Shown: positions 53,214-62,982, numbered from the stretch's first letter. The stretch: 64,000 nt of DNA from Novosphingobium sp. (GCF_039595395.1 NZ_JBCNLP010000006.1:501001-565000), one strand, 5' to 3'. Notes: generated by a model from the sequence alone, not told the origin. Numbers and translations: made by a program.

Positions 53214-54492
53214 GGACACCCCCATTAACCCGCCCTGTCAGGCGAGTGATGGTCTGGTCGGGCGGTAAAGGTACGGGGATTGAGCGGATAACCCGCCTTT
53301 GGACTGCCGAGACTGATTACCGCAGCCTTTCCGATTGGTTTGGCTCGTTATCCAGCGACTCGGCGCTGCTGATGAAAGATCAGGCGGCCCATATTATAGG
53401 CGATATTGACCAGACCGACCTTGGCTCTGGCGCGCTCGATGCCGATGGTGCGGATGAACAGGTTCATGCGGTCCTTCTGCTGGGCAAAAACATGCTCGAC
53501 CGCCGAGCGCACCCGTGATCTTGTGGTATTGCCGCGTCGGATGTGCTCGGGCATCGGCCTGCCTTTGGGCTTCTTGCGATGGATACGGCTGGTGAGCCCC
53601 CGTGCGGCCAGCCATTCCTCATTGACCTTCGAGCGATAGGCCGTGTCGGCCCAGACGTCCGAGGCGGTGTTCTGGCAGGTTACAATCTCGCGCAGCACCG
53701 CGCCATCGTGGCGGGCCGCGCTGGTCACGGCCCAGTTGCGGATGAAGCCGAAGCTGCGGTCGATGGCCACATGGGTCTTGTAGCCGAAGACCGCGATGGC
53801 CAGTTCGGGCACTGAGCGTTCGGCCTCGGGGTCGCGCGGGCGACCGATCTTCACGGTCCAGCGGGCATCGGTGTCCTTCTGCGCCGCCTTGGCCGGCTTA
53901 CCCTTCCAGATGTCGCGTGCTTGGCGGCCGGCCTTGATCTGGTGTTTCTCGGCAACCGTGTTGCGCTGGCGCGGCGCAGCGACCAGGCTGGCATCGACAA
54001 TCTGGCCGCCCATCGCCAGATAGCCGCTGGCCTTGAGCTGGCGGTCGAACTCCTCGAACAAGCGTTCGATGGCGCCCGAGCGGGTCAGCCTTTCCCGAAA
54101 CAGACGGATCGTGTTCTCGTCGGGCGTGCGGTCCCCAAGCCCGAAGCCCAAAAAGCGAAGCCAGCTCAGCCGGTCCCGGATCAGAAATTCCATCCGCTCA
54201 TCGCTTACATTGTTCTGCGCCGCCAGGATCAGCACCTTGAACATGGTCACCGGATCATAGGGTGGGCGACCGCCTCTGGTGCCATCAGAATAGGACAGGC
54301 CTGCGTCCAGAACCGAGCGGAAGGCCTCGAAATCGATGATCCGACCCAGCCCAGCGGATCGCCGGTTTCCGACAGCCGTTTGAGGTGATCCCCGATCGCA
54401 AACAGTCCCGATAGCTTCATCGACAGCTCCTGCTTCCGAGAGCCAATGAATCACGCCATACGCTCAAATGCTACAGGTAAATGGGGGCCTCC
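53214..54492 (-). mobile_element. IS5-family insertion sequence
   Basis: The proposed ends are 17-bp imperfect inverted repeats: GGACACCCCCATTAACC (53214-53230) against the complement of 54476-54492, 14 of 17 identical. AGGT directly precedes the left end and directly follows the right end, giving a 4-bp target duplication as usual for many IS5-family elements. The element is about 1.28 kb and holds one transposase gene on the minus strand. Confidence 0.75.
53348..54420 (-). pseudogene. IS5-family DDE transposase with N-terminal frameshift
   Basis: The DDE domain is complete: GGQIVDASLVAAPRQRNTVA with the first Asp, VWADTAYRSK with the second, and VRSAVEHVFAQQK with the Glu, plus the DUF772-type N-terminal part (PPYDPVTMFKVLILAAQNNV). 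The natural start is the ATG at 54420 (MKLSGLFAIGDHLKRLSETG), but that frame leaves the conserved sequence after GDPLGWVGS. The match resumes one frame over at LGRIIDFEAFRSVLDAGLSY, so the break is near 54345-54352. The longer open frame starting at 54454 only reads an unrelated N-terminus. The copy is probably inactive unless frameshifting occurs. Confidence 0.85.
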
Positions 54493-54691
54493 AGGTGTAC
54501 GACCGGCAGCTTTTGACGAGGTCAATCGGAGCCGCGAAGGTCAGCTTTGTCAGCGGGAATGGTCAATCGGAAATTGACAAGGTTGGCGATTCTGCCTTGG
54601 TCCCGGCTCCTCACCACGATGAGAGGGAGTGCCAAGGCGGCTGAGATCACATGGCGAGGTTCCTTTCTCAGACAGATCGCAGCCAGGTCTT

Positions 54692-56221
54692 CTAGCCAGA
54701 TACGAGATGGCGCAAGAAGGCGCCCGGCCGATCCAAAGTCGGCGCCACCGGTCCGATCACCTCCGACGGGGCTGCATCGAGATAGCTCAATGCTCTTGAA
54801 AAGGTGGCGACCTGCTGCTGTGCGAAATCCGCGTCCAGCCGGTCGAGGCCGCCGCTGGGCAGGATCTGGCACAGATAGTCCGGGCCCGGAACCAGCGAGA
54901 TCGACGGGATACCGCATTGATACAGCGTCGATCCCTCGCCAAGGAACATCTGGCTGAGGCGCGGCGCCACTGTCAGGCTGCGCAGCTTCGTGCGGTGTTG
55001 GGCGGCGGCGCGATAGACCTGCTCCATGAAGGGGTTGGTGGTGTAGACGATCTCGCGCTCCAGCCTGCCGGTGGGGGCGGGGTTAGGGGGCTCGCCCCGA
55101 TCTTTCCATTCCAGACAGCCCAGATGTTCCAGCGTCAGACCCGCCACGGCGCGGGCGTGGCCTGGCTTGCCGTCCCACAGTTCGGGATGCCGTCGCAACC
55201 AGGCCAGCGTGGCTTGCCCGTGGCCCTCCACCAATTGCGGGATCTGGAAATGTCCGGTGGCGAACACGAAGACGATCGAGCGCTGGCGGTCCGTGCGGCT
55301 GCCATGCGCCTTGGCCAGCGCCAGCAGCCCTGCCGCCCCGTTCTCCTCGCAGGCATTGGGGCCATCGGTATGCGTGTTGACGATGATCGTCTCATGGGGA
55401 TTGCGACCAGGCAGGATCGCGTGGAGCGTGTCGGTGTCTGCCTCATCCAACGCGGCCTCAAGCACCAGCGTGGCCGACCCGCCCGCCTTGAGATGCGCCG
55501 CTTGGGCCTCGCCCACCCAAAGGGCGGGCAGATCGGCATAGGGCGTCGTGAAGGGCAAAACCTGATTGCGAGCCAGTTCGTCGGACAGTCCTTCGAACAG
55601 GCAGATCACACCGCGCACGCCTGCCGCCTTGGCGCGGGGCAGGAAGATGTTGGTCAGCGGACCCAGAACGGGGACGATCTCTCCCCGTTCAAGGTCGGCT
55701 CCGGCATCAGGGAGCGCCGCCTTGCGCTGGAAAAGCATCAGCGTGGTTGGCAGCGTCAGATCCAGCCGTCCCACCGGTACCACCGCGATCTTGCCGCGCG
55801 CGGCGGAAAAATCCTTGGGCGCCTTGTCGAACCAGACCAGATCGCCGGTGATGCCTTCGGGGCCAGTCATGCCGGAATAGGGATAGGGCGCGGCAACCGG
55901 AATGCTGGTCCCATTGCCCAGCGTGATCGCTGTGCGTCCGGGCGTCCAGCGATGGATGCGATGCGTCTGGCGATGAACCTCCAACCCCAGCGCAGCCAGT
56001 TCCTCCGCGATATAATCGACCGAAAGCTGATGCGCAGGGCTGGCCGTCAGGCGTGGTCCAAAGGCATTGATCCGCTCGATCCAGTGCCACAGCGTATCAC
56101 GATCGGGCAGTTGCGGCATCTGGCCCAGGGGCGGCAGCGGCCTGATCCGGCCGGGGCGCAGCCATGCCAGGGCCGCCACCGCCATCACCCCTGCCCAGAG
56201 CATCGTTCGCCGTCGCATCAT
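54692..56221 (-). CDS. M28-like secreted/membrane-anchored peptidase, copy a
   Basis: This 509-residue protein has an N-terminal anchor or signal (MLWAGVMAVAALAWL). A PA-like insert (GITGDLVWFDKAPKDF) precedes a zinc-peptidase domain with NTHTDGPNACEENGAAGLLA, resembling M28 aminopeptidases, where His and Asp ligands lie before the EE pair. A late EHLGCLEWKD supplies another candidate ligand. It is collinear with copy b at 57792-59318 (HTDG then EENG; EHLGASEW). GGGAG precedes the double ATG, which overlaps the acyl-CoA synthetase stop. It should hydrolyse a peptide or amide outside the cytosol. Confidence 0.8.
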   Translation of the reverse strand: MMRRRTMLWAGVMAVAALAWLRPGRIRPLPPLGQMPQLPDRDTLWHWIERINAFGPRLTASPAHQLSVDYIAEELAALGLEVHRQTHRIHRWTPGRTAITLGNGTSIPVAAPYPYSGMTGPEGITGDLVWFDKAPKDFSAARGKIAVVPVGRLDLTLPTTLMLFQRKAALPDAGADLERGEIVPVLGPLTNIFLPRAKAAGVRGVICLFEGLSDELARNQVLPFTTPYADLPALWVGEAQAAHLKAGGSATLVLEAALDEADTDTLHAILPGRNPHETIIVNTHTDGPNACEENGAAGLLALAKAHGSRTDRQRSIVFVFATGHFQIPQLVEGHGQATLAWLRRHPELWDGKPGHARAVAGLTLEHLGCLEWKDRGEPPNPAPTGRLEREIVYTTNPFMEQVYRAAAQHRTKLRSLTVAPRLSQMFLGEGSTLYQCGIPSISLVPGPDYLCQILPSGGLDRLDADFAQQQVATFSRALSYLDAAPSEVIGPVAPTLDRPGAFLRHLVSG

Positions 56222-57795
56222 GCATCTCCCGCCTGTCGGTTCAGCAGGGTACGCAGCGCCTTCTTGTCGATCTTGCCCACGCTGGTGCGCGGCAGGCTTT
56301 CGACCACGATCACCCTTTCGGGGATGGCATAGCGGCTGAGGTGGCCGGCGGCGACATGATCCTGCAAGGCGGCGCAGGCGCGCGGCGGGTCAAAGCCCGC
56401 TCCTGCCACCACGAAGGCGGCCGGGCGCTCACCCCACCGAGCGTCGGGCACGCCGATGACAGCGGCCTCAACGATGCCGGATTGGGCCTCCAGCAGGTTT
56501 TCCAGCGCAACCGAGGACACCCATTCGCCCCCGGTCTTGATGACATCCTTGATCCGGTCCACAATGCGCAGGGCGCCATCGGCATCGGCCTGCGCGACAT
56601 CGCCGGTGTGCATCCAGCCGCCTGCCCACAGCGTATCGGAGGCCGCCTGTGTGGCATGGCCCTGCGTCAGCCATGGCGCGCGCAGCATCAGTTCGCCGCC
56701 ATTGTCAACATCGGTACGGGTCTGGACCAGAGGCAGCGGGAAACCCGCGCGGCACAGCGCCCCGGCTTGTCCCGCATTGTCGCGGGCCAGAGCGATGACC
56801 GGGCCCGTTTCGGACATGCCATAGCCCACCACGGTGGCGATGCCCGCCGCCCCGGCCTCGCGGGCCAGCGTTTCGGGCAGGGCCGCGCCGCCGATCACCA
56901 CGGTCCATGGCGCCAGCGATCCTTCCCCGGTGTCATTCGCGTCGAGCAGCATGCGCAGGATCGTGGGCACGCAATGCGACAGCGTCACGCCCTCGCGCCG
57001 TTTCAGCGCCAGCAGCCGCGCCGGGGCATAGCGCCCCGGATAGACCTGTTTGACGCCCAGCATGGTGGCGACATAGGGCATGCCCCAGGCATGGACATGA
57101 AACATCGGCGTCATCGGCATGTAGACATCGGCGCGGCGCATGCCTTGCCCATCGGGCTGGCTGGCCAGCGTGGCTGCCAGCGCCAGCGTGTGGAGTACCA
57201 GTTGCCGATGGGTGAAAAACACCTGCTTGGGATCGCCGGTGGTGCCGGTGGTGTGAAAGGTGGTGGCGATGGCGTTTTCGTCGAAATCAACAAAGGGATA
57301 ATCGGGCGCGGCGGCGGCGATCTGGATCTCGTAATCGTCCGGCGCGTCGCTGGCCATGGGGATGGCCGCGGGGCAAGCGGGCAGCCCCGCGCACAGCGGC
57401 GCGAAATCGGCATGATAGAGCAGGCATGAGGCGCCCGACTGGTTCAGCGTGAAGGCGATCTGCGCCGGGGACAGGCGCACATTCACCGTTTGCAGCACCG
57501 CGCCCATCATCGGAATGGCGAAATAGCATTCGAGATAGCGATGGCTGTCCCAATCCATCACCGCCACAACATCGCCCTGCCGCACGCCCTTGGCCGCCAG
57601 CATCGAGGCCAGTTGACCGACGCGTTTGAGGAAATCGCGATAGGTCAGCCGAAGGTCGCCGCTGACGATCACCGCATCGGTCTGGTCGGCGACATTGGCC
57701 AGCAGGTGGCGGATCAGCAGGGGAAAGACATAGGCCTGTGCGGCCGGGGCGGTCAGCAGTCTGGGCGCGTTCAAGGTCTGATCTCCAGCGGTCAT
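56218..57795 (-). CDS. Acyl-CoA synthetase (AMP-binding, ANL superfamily)
   Basis: This 525-residue enzyme carries the AMP-binding signature TTFHTTGTTGDPKQVFFTHR, YGMSETGPV, GGWMHTGDVAQADADGALRI and DRIKDVIKTGGEWVSS, and the C-terminal catalytic Lys region LPRTSVGKIDKKALR. This arrangement matches medium- or long-chain fatty-acid or aryl-acid CoA ligases. It lies between two M28-like peptidase genes with ATGA overlaps on both sides. The acid it activates is therefore probably a product released by them. Chain length or aromaticity cannot be told. Confidence 0.92.
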   Translation of the reverse strand: MTAGDQTLNAPRLLTAPAAQAYVFPLLIRHLLANVADQTDAVIVSGDLRLTYRDFLKRVGQLASMLAAKGVRQGDVVAVMDWDSHRYLECYFAIPMMGAVLQTVNVRLSPAQIAFTLNQSGASCLLYHADFAPLCAGLPACPAAIPMASDAPDDYEIQIAAAAPDYPFVDFDENAIATTFHTTGTTGDPKQVFFTHRQLVLHTLALAATLASQPDGQGMRRADVYMPMTPMFHVHAWGMPYVATMLGVKQVYPGRYAPARLLALKRREGVTLSHCVPTILRMLLDANDTGEGSLAPWTVVIGGAALPETLAREAGAAGIATVVGYGMSETGPVIALARDNAGQAGALCRAGFPLPLVQTRTDVDNGGELMLRAPWLTQGHATQAASDTLWAGGWMHTGDVAQADADGALRIVDRIKDVIKTGGEWVSSVALENLLEAQSGIVEAAVIGVPDARWGERPAAFVVAGAGFDPPRACAALQDHVAAGHLSRYAIPERVIVVESLPRTSVGKIDKKALRTLLNRQAGDA

Positions 57796-59318
57796 TGCGG
57801 ACAGGCGATATGGCGGGCGGTGTCGGGGCCATGCGCGGGATCAGCCCCGAGTGTGGCATCATGGCCCTTCAATTCGTCGATGGTGAGCCGGTCGGTGGCC
57901 TTGATCATCTGTGCGATCATCGCGGTCTGGCGCGCGGCAAGGTCGGCGTCCAGCTTGTCCATATGGCCGTTCGCGGCGATGGCCAGCAGGTAGTTGGGCC
58001 CCGAAATGCAGGCGACATGCGGGATGCCGCTGTTGTGGAACACGCGGCCCGTGGTGTATCCGGGGCCCGCCTCGACCGCATGGCGCAGCAGATCGTGTTG
58101 CTTGATCCCGGCGACGACCATGTCGGTCATGGGGCCAGCGGTTGCGGGCCAGTTCATATATTCGTTGTGACCGGTCGCGGCGTAACCCTTGCCCGGAATG
58201 TCGGCCCATTCGCTGGCACCCAGATGCTCGATGGTGAAGGCGGCGGCGGCGCGCTTCATCACCGCCGGATGGGCCAGAGCCCAGCCCTCGGCTTCAGGCA
58301 GCGTGCCGCTCATGTGTCCGGGCCAGCCTGCAAAGACCAGCGTGCGGCGCAGCCTTTGCCCCGGCGGCAGGCTGGCAAAATGGCGGGCGAGTTGCAGCAC
58401 GGCCATGCAGCCGTTCTCCTCGATGAAGTTCTGCCCGTCGGTGTGGGTGTCGACCAGCACCACCTCCGGGCTTTCACCGGGCAGGATGGCGGTGATCTGG
58501 GGCACCTCGCCATCGACCCATTGCGCATCCAGCGTCAGATGCGCGCTGTGCCCCGCCTTTGCCGCCGCGCGCAGGGCCTCGCCCTGATCCTGCCCCACGA
58601 ACAGGGCGGGCACCTTGGCCTTGTAGGGCGAGGCATGGGGCGAGAAATTGCCCGCGATCATTGCTGAGGACGCGTCCAGAATGATCGCCACACCCGCCAC
58701 GCCGCGTGCCGCCAGATCGTCCATCGCAAAGGACGGCATGGTCCACAGGCGGCGATAGGGCTGGTCTAGCACATCGCCCTCGCTCTCACCGCGCAGGTGG
58801 ATGAAATGCGGGCGCACGATGCTGTGCAGGGGCATGGCAGGCATATGGGCATCGAACACCAGAATGCTGCCTTGGGGGATATCGGGGAGATGGGCGGGCC
58901 CATTGGGGCGCAATTCGCCAGCATAGATCAGCGGTCCGGTAACGCCCTGTGGGCCCGTCGATTGCGAGCGGACGAAATAGGCGACGCCGGGTACCGGGCG
59001 GCGCTGCGCCCCGTCGATCACGTCGAGGCTCCAGCGTTTCGGTTCCCAGCGGCGATAGGGGTAGGTCTCGCATGGGCCAGCTTGCAGCCCCGCCGCGCTC
59101 AGTTCGTGCCTCAGCCAGTCAACGAAGCGCAGATGGTTGGCGTTCCCAGGCAGGCGCGGGCCGAAATCGACCATCTGCTGGTAATCCTGCCGGATGCGCT
59201 CGGGCGAGGGCAGGGGGATGGTGGCGCGCCCCGGCGCGGCCAGAGCGCGTGTGACAGGGCTCAGGCTGGCGATGGCGGCGCCGATCAGCGTGGCGCGGCG
59301 GGACAGGATGGGGTGCAT
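57792..59318 (-). CDS. M28-like secreted peptidase, copy b
   Basis: This 508-residue protein has a Tat-like signal (LSRRATLIGAAIASLSP). Collinear with copy a, it has a FGPRLPGNANHLRFVDWLRH start of the mature region, VDTHTDGQNFIEENGCMAVL as the zinc region and FTIEHLGASEWAD. GGAGA about 7 nt upstream supports the ATG at 59318, which lies 15 bp after the receptor stop. The two copies are clearly diverged, suggesting that each cleaves a different bond or chirality of the same substrate. The assignment to M28 is by pattern only. Confidence 0.8.
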   Translation of the reverse strand: MHPILSRRATLIGAAIASLSPVTRALAAPGRATIPLPSPERIRQDYQQMVDFGPRLPGNANHLRFVDWLRHELSAAGLQAGPCETYPYRRWEPKRWSLDVIDGAQRRPVPGVAYFVRSQSTGPQGVTGPLIYAGELRPNGPAHLPDIPQGSILVFDAHMPAMPLHSIVRPHFIHLRGESEGDVLDQPYRRLWTMPSFAMDDLAARGVAGVAIILDASSAMIAGNFSPHASPYKAKVPALFVGQDQGEALRAAAKAGHSAHLTLDAQWVDGEVPQITAILPGESPEVVLVDTHTDGQNFIEENGCMAVLQLARHFASLPPGQRLRRTLVFAGWPGHMSGTLPEAEGWALAHPAVMKRAAAAFTIEHLGASEWADIPGKGYAATGHNEYMNWPATAGPMTDMVVAGIKQHDLLRHAVEAGPGYTTGRVFHNSGIPHVACISGPNYLLAIAANGHMDKLDADLAARQTAMIAQMIKATDRLTIDELKGHDATLGADPAHGPDTARHIACPQ

Positions 59319-59333
59319 GGATCGTCTCCGCAG

Positions 59334-62138
59334 TCAGAAGGTCAGGTTGACGCCGGCCGTGAACTGGCGGCCAATCACATCGTAAAGCTGGGGGTTGGTC
59401 GGGATGAAGGTGACCAGTGTGCCATTGGGCGCCAGCGGCGGATCGCGGTCGAACAGATTGTTGACGGTGAGATACAGGCGAAAGCGCTTGTTGATGCGGT
59501 AGGAAGCGGTCAGGTCGGTGTAGAACACCGAGGGGACGCGGTTGTTCTCGATGGTGATCGGGGCCTGCCGCGTCACGTCATAGGTTCCCGCGCTGATGAA
59601 GCGTTCCTGTGCGAAGAGCTCGAAATCTCCGCGTTTCCACGTCAGGTTGGCGGTGGCTGTCCAACGCGGGTTGGCCGACAGGCCCACTTCGCCCGCGCGG
59701 TCGATCGAGGTGCCGCTGCTGATGTCCTGCCGCTGCTTTTGCAGATAGCTGGCGACGAGACGTATCTGCGTCGCTCCGCCCAGCAGGTCGTGGCCGGGAC
59801 GATAGCTGACCTCGATGTCCACACCCGCGCTTTTCAGGCGGTTGAGATTGAGCGTGGGGGATTCGATGCGGGTGATCTGTCCCGCGCTGTTGCGGGTGAT
59901 GTTGGCGCAGAGCGCGGTGGCACCGGCGTTACACTGGTCCAGCGTGTTTTGCGGTGTCAGCGAGGAGATTACGCCGGTGAGGTCGATCGCATAATAATCC
60001 GCTGACAGCGTCAGCCCCGGCGCGAAATGCGGGGTCAGCACCACGCCTGCGGTGTAGGTGCGGGCGCGTTCAGGTTTCAGACTGGCATTGCCGCGCGTCA
60101 CCTGAATGATGGGCACCGTCGCGCCATTCTCGATGACTGAGCCGGTGTTCTGCACCGTCCCGGCAAACAGTTCGGGCACATTGGGCGCACGTATGTCCTG
60201 CGACACGGTGCCGCGCAGGCGCATCCCCGACACCGGCTCCCAGACCAGTCCGGTCTTCCATGTCGTCACCCCGCCGCTGGTGCTGTAATTGGTGTAGCGC
60301 ACCGCCGCATTCAGATCGAGCGCGCGCAGCAGGGGCAGGTTGCGCGCCAAAGGCACCGCCGCCTCGCCAAAGATTTCCCAGAGGTGATAGCCGCCCGACA
60401 CCGGAAAAACATTGGTCAGCAGATAGCCACCCGGCTGGTTGAGATAGGCGGCGGGAAAGCCCCGAATGCCGGTGGCGTCGTTGATGCCGGTGGCGATGTC
60501 GTCGGACACCTGCGTCAGATTGACGCGGCGATATTGCCCGCCTGTGGCCAGCGATACCTCGCCAGCCCATGTCGAGAAGGGCCGCGCCCGCACCGAGAGA
60601 TCCGCCACATCCTGCGTGAAGTCGGTCTGGTACGATGCGCTGCCCTCGACATAGTTGATGGCGGCCTGCGAAGGGGCGCCCGATCCGAACAGGTTGATCG
60701 GCACGCAGCCGGGGTAGAGCCCCGGATTGGTCAGCGTCACCCGGCACACGATGTTGCCCGAGGTCGGATCACGCACTGCATCGGCGGCGGCATACAGCCG
60801 TTCCAGCACGACATTGTTGTCCGTGCGGATGCGGGTGCGGTTGGTGCTGTGGCCATAATAGCCCTCGACCAGAAGGCTCTTGGGACCGCTCCAGCGGAAA
60901 CCTCCTTTCAGGTCGAGTGTGCGTGCGTTGGCGGTGGCATTGGCCGGATCGCCAAAGTCGAAGTTCACCCGGCCCATGGCGAAAGCCGCTGTGTTGGTGT
61001 TGGTGAGGATCTGCTGCACGGCGGGGTTGAGGAAGGCGTTGCCGCTGTAGATCGTGAAGCCGTTGAAGCCGCCCAGATTGAACTGCTGGACCTGATTGTA
61101 GTGGTTGCGGGCCAGCGCCAGACTGCCCTCGGCAAACAGCATCAGCGAGGGGGTGACGTCGAATTCGGCATGGGTGAAATAGCTTTGCGTGCGGATGGCA
61201 GCGGACAGGTTGCTGAACACTTGCGCCCCGTCGCCGCCCGCCTGAATGAGGCCAGATTGCAGCGACCCGCGCGAAAAGGCGGTCAGCGTGCCGTTGGGCG
61301 CGAATTGCTGTCCGGCAAAGGGGCCGCTCAGGGCAAGGCCGCCCGCTGAGGCGGTGGATGCGCGCAGATTATCGCGAAAGATCAGTTGGCCCGCGACGGC
61401 GGGATTGCTCAGGAAGCCGGTCGCATTGCGCCCCCAGTCCCGGTCTGCCACGCTTTGCAGGCCACCGACATTGTAATAGGAGGCGCTGGCCACGATGCGC
61501 GCTCGCCCATCGGCAAAGCTGTGTCCGGCGGTCAGGCTGGCCTTCTGGCTGGGAGCATCGCCCTGTCCCGAAATCCCCGATTGCAGCGTGGCCTTCAGTC
61601 CGGTGAAGTGCGTGTCCAGCACGAAGTTGACGACCCCCGCCACCGCATCCGACCCATAGGCCGCCGAGGCGCCGCCGGTGACGACATCGACGCGCTTGAT
61701 CAGCTCTTCGGGCAGCAGGTTGATGTCGGTTGATCCGTCGCGCGACGATGGCGCGGCGCGGCGTCCGTCGATCAGCACCAGCGTGCGCTGAGCGCCCAGA
61801 TTGCGCAGGTTGAGATAGCTGCCCGTGCCCGGCCCGGTTGCCCCGGTAAATCCGCCCGAGGGCCGGGTCGAACCGCGAAAGGCGGGGAGCTGGTTGAGCG
61901 CTTCGGCGATCAGTCCGGGCTGCGCCTTGGTCAGCGCCTCGGCCGACACGACCGTGACCGGGGTGGGCGCCTGCGATCCGTCGCGGATCGCGCGGGACCC
62001 GGTGACGACGATGGCATTGGTGTCCTGGATATCCTGTTCCGCGCTGGCGGACTGTGGTCTCTCGTTGTCTTGTGCCGCGACGGATGTCGCAATCAGTGCC
62101 GATGCACAGGTGGATACGAGCAGAATCCCTCGAATCAT
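59334..62138 (-). CDS. TonB-dependent outer-membrane receptor
   Basis: This 934-residue receptor has a signal peptide (MIRGILLVSTCASALIATSV, cleavage near VAAQ) and TonB-box-like AIVVTGSRAIRDG. The plug has NLRNLGAQRTLVLIDGRRAA and VDVVTGGASAAYGSDAVAGV, and the barrel ends FTAGVNLTF. AAGGGG precedes the ATG. It is the first gene of the operon that continues with peptidase b, acyl-CoA synthetase and peptidase a, and presumably takes up the compound these enzymes process. The receptor belongs to the group common in sphingomonad catabolic clusters. Confidence 0.93.
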   Translation of the reverse strand: MIRGILLVSTCASALIATSVAAQDNERPQSASAEQDIQDTNAIVVTGSRAIRDGSQAPTPVTVVSAEALTKAQPGLIAEALNQLPAFRGSTRPSGGFTGATGPGTGSYLNLRNLGAQRTLVLIDGRRAAPSSRDGSTDINLLPEELIKRVDVVTGGASAAYGSDAVAGVVNFVLDTHFTGLKATLQSGISGQGDAPSQKASLTAGHSFADGRARIVASASYYNVGGLQSVADRDWGRNATGFLSNPAVAGQLIFRDNLRASTASAGGLALSGPFAGQQFAPNGTLTAFSRGSLQSGLIQAGGDGAQVFSNLSAAIRTQSYFTHAEFDVTPSLMLFAEGSLALARNHYNQVQQFNLGGFNGFTIYSGNAFLNPAVQQILTNTNTAAFAMGRVNFDFGDPANATANARTLDLKGGFRWSGPKSLLVEGYYGHSTNRTRIRTDNNVVLERLYAAADAVRDPTSGNIVCRVTLTNPGLYPGCVPINLFGSGAPSQAAINYVEGSASYQTDFTQDVADLSVRARPFSTWAGEVSLATGGQYRRVNLTQVSDDIATGINDATGIRGFPAAYLNQPGGYLLTNVFPVSGGYHLWEIFGEAAVPLARNLPLLRALDLNAAVRYTNYSTSGGVTTWKTGLVWEPVSGMRLRGTVSQDIRAPNVPELFAGTVQNTGSVIENGATVPIIQVTRGNASLKPERARTYTAGVVLTPHFAPGLTLSADYYAIDLTGVISSLTPQNTLDQCNAGATALCANITRNSAGQITRIESPTLNLNRLKSAGVDIEVSYRPGHDLLGGATQIRLVASYLQKQRQDISSGTSIDRAGEVGLSANPRWTATANLTWKRGDFELFAQERFISAGTYDVTRQAPITIENNRVPSVFYTDLTASYRINKRFRLYLTVNNLFDRDPPLAPNGTLVTFIPTNPQLYDVIGRQFTAGVNLTF

Positions 62139-62232
62139 TGACCGCCCCTTTCAGTCGTGGGGCCGCGGCGATTGTTCGCCATCAGTCCCCCCTTCTCCTG
62201 ATGGGAAGGTCGCTTATCCGGGATGGCAGGTC

Positions 62233-62264
62233 AACATATTTCTTTCTGGGAAAAGAAATATGTT
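62233..62264. repeat. AT-rich 13-bp-arm inverted repeat between tetR and the receptor gene
   Basis: AACATATTTCTTT (62233-62245) is the exact reverse complement of 62252-62264; the loop is 6 nt. It touches the tetR stop codon at 62263 and lies about 95 bp before the receptor start. It could be a hairpin ending the tetR transcript (no T tract follows) or an operator for the receptor promoter. Confidence 0.75.
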
Positions 62265-62982
62265 ACAGCGTGTTTCCGAACTCCTGTTCAGGCCCTTGTG
62301 AAACGTTGCAAAGTGCACGAATTCCCGCTGCGACAAAGGCGGGCAAGCGATCGGCAATCCCCGCGAAATCCGAGGAACTGACCTCCCCGTCCGAGATCCT
62401 GTCGATACGCCCGGTCTGGCCTAGCGAGAAGGTGAAGGCCCCGGTCAAGAAGTGATAGCCCCAGTAAAGCGAAGCGAGCGGGGCATTGGGCATCAGCCGC
62501 TGCATGTCCGCGATCAGGACCTTGGAGACATCGTCGAACACTTCGGACATCAGCGAATGCATCGCCCCGCGCGAGCTGTTCACATAGGCGACGATGGCAG
62601 CGTAATTGCGGTGCCCGTCGCTTTCCTGGGCCATGTCGAAACCAGGGCGAACAAAGGCATCGATCAGCCCTTCCAGCGTTCCGCGGTCACCGAACTCCTG
62701 CCGATAGGCGTCCAGCGCCTTGTAACGTGCGGCGTTGATCAAAGGGCCGCGCCGGCGGAACACGGCCGCGAAGAGCTTCTCCTTGTCGCCGAAGTAGTAA
62801 CGCATCAGCGAGGTGTCGATCCCCGCGATGGCCGCCACGCTGGCCAGCGTGGTCCCATTGTATCCTTTCGCGGCGAATTCCGCCTCGGCGTGGTCGAGGA
62901 TGAGGGTCATCGATTCCTCGCGCCGCTCGGCATTGGGGCGGCGGGACGAGATGGAGGGGGAGTCGGCTGGCTTCTTCGTCAC
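62263..62982 (-). CDS. TetR-family transcriptional regulator
   Basis: This 239-residue regulator has an N-terminal HTH about residues 28-75 (LILDHAEAEFAAKGYNGTTL, then SVAAIAGIDTSLMRYYFGDK) and a helical ligand domain. The C-terminal half, with SSRGAMHSLMSEVFDD and YWGYHFLTGAFTFSLG, resembles the TetR_C group seen in regulators of fatty-acid or aromatic genes. The start is taken as the GTG at 62982; an ATG at 62910 is an alternative. It lies directly before the receptor operon on the same strand and is its likely repressor. Confidence 0.9.
   Translation of the reverse strand: MTKKPADSPSISSRRPNAERREESMTLILDHAEAEFAAKGYNGTTLASVAAIAGIDTSLMRYYFGDKEKLFAAVFRRRGPLINAARYKALDAYRQEFGDRGTLEGLIDAFVRPGFDMAQESDGHRNYAAIVAYVNSSRGAMHSLMSEVFDDVSKVLIADMQRLMPNAPLASLYWGYHFLTGAFTFSLGQTGRIDRISDGEVSSSDFAGIADRLPAFVAAGIRALCNVSQGPEQEFGNTL

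Noticed and set aside
53348..54454. Transposase start at 54454
   Set aside because: The first 36 residues of that frame do not match the family; the conserved N-terminus is in another frame from the ATG at 54420.
47936..54492. A multi-gene defence island (restriction-modification, CBASS or toxin-antitoxin partners)
   Set aside because: No second defence gene is visible; the STAND gene stands alone with only a racemase and an IS element beside it.
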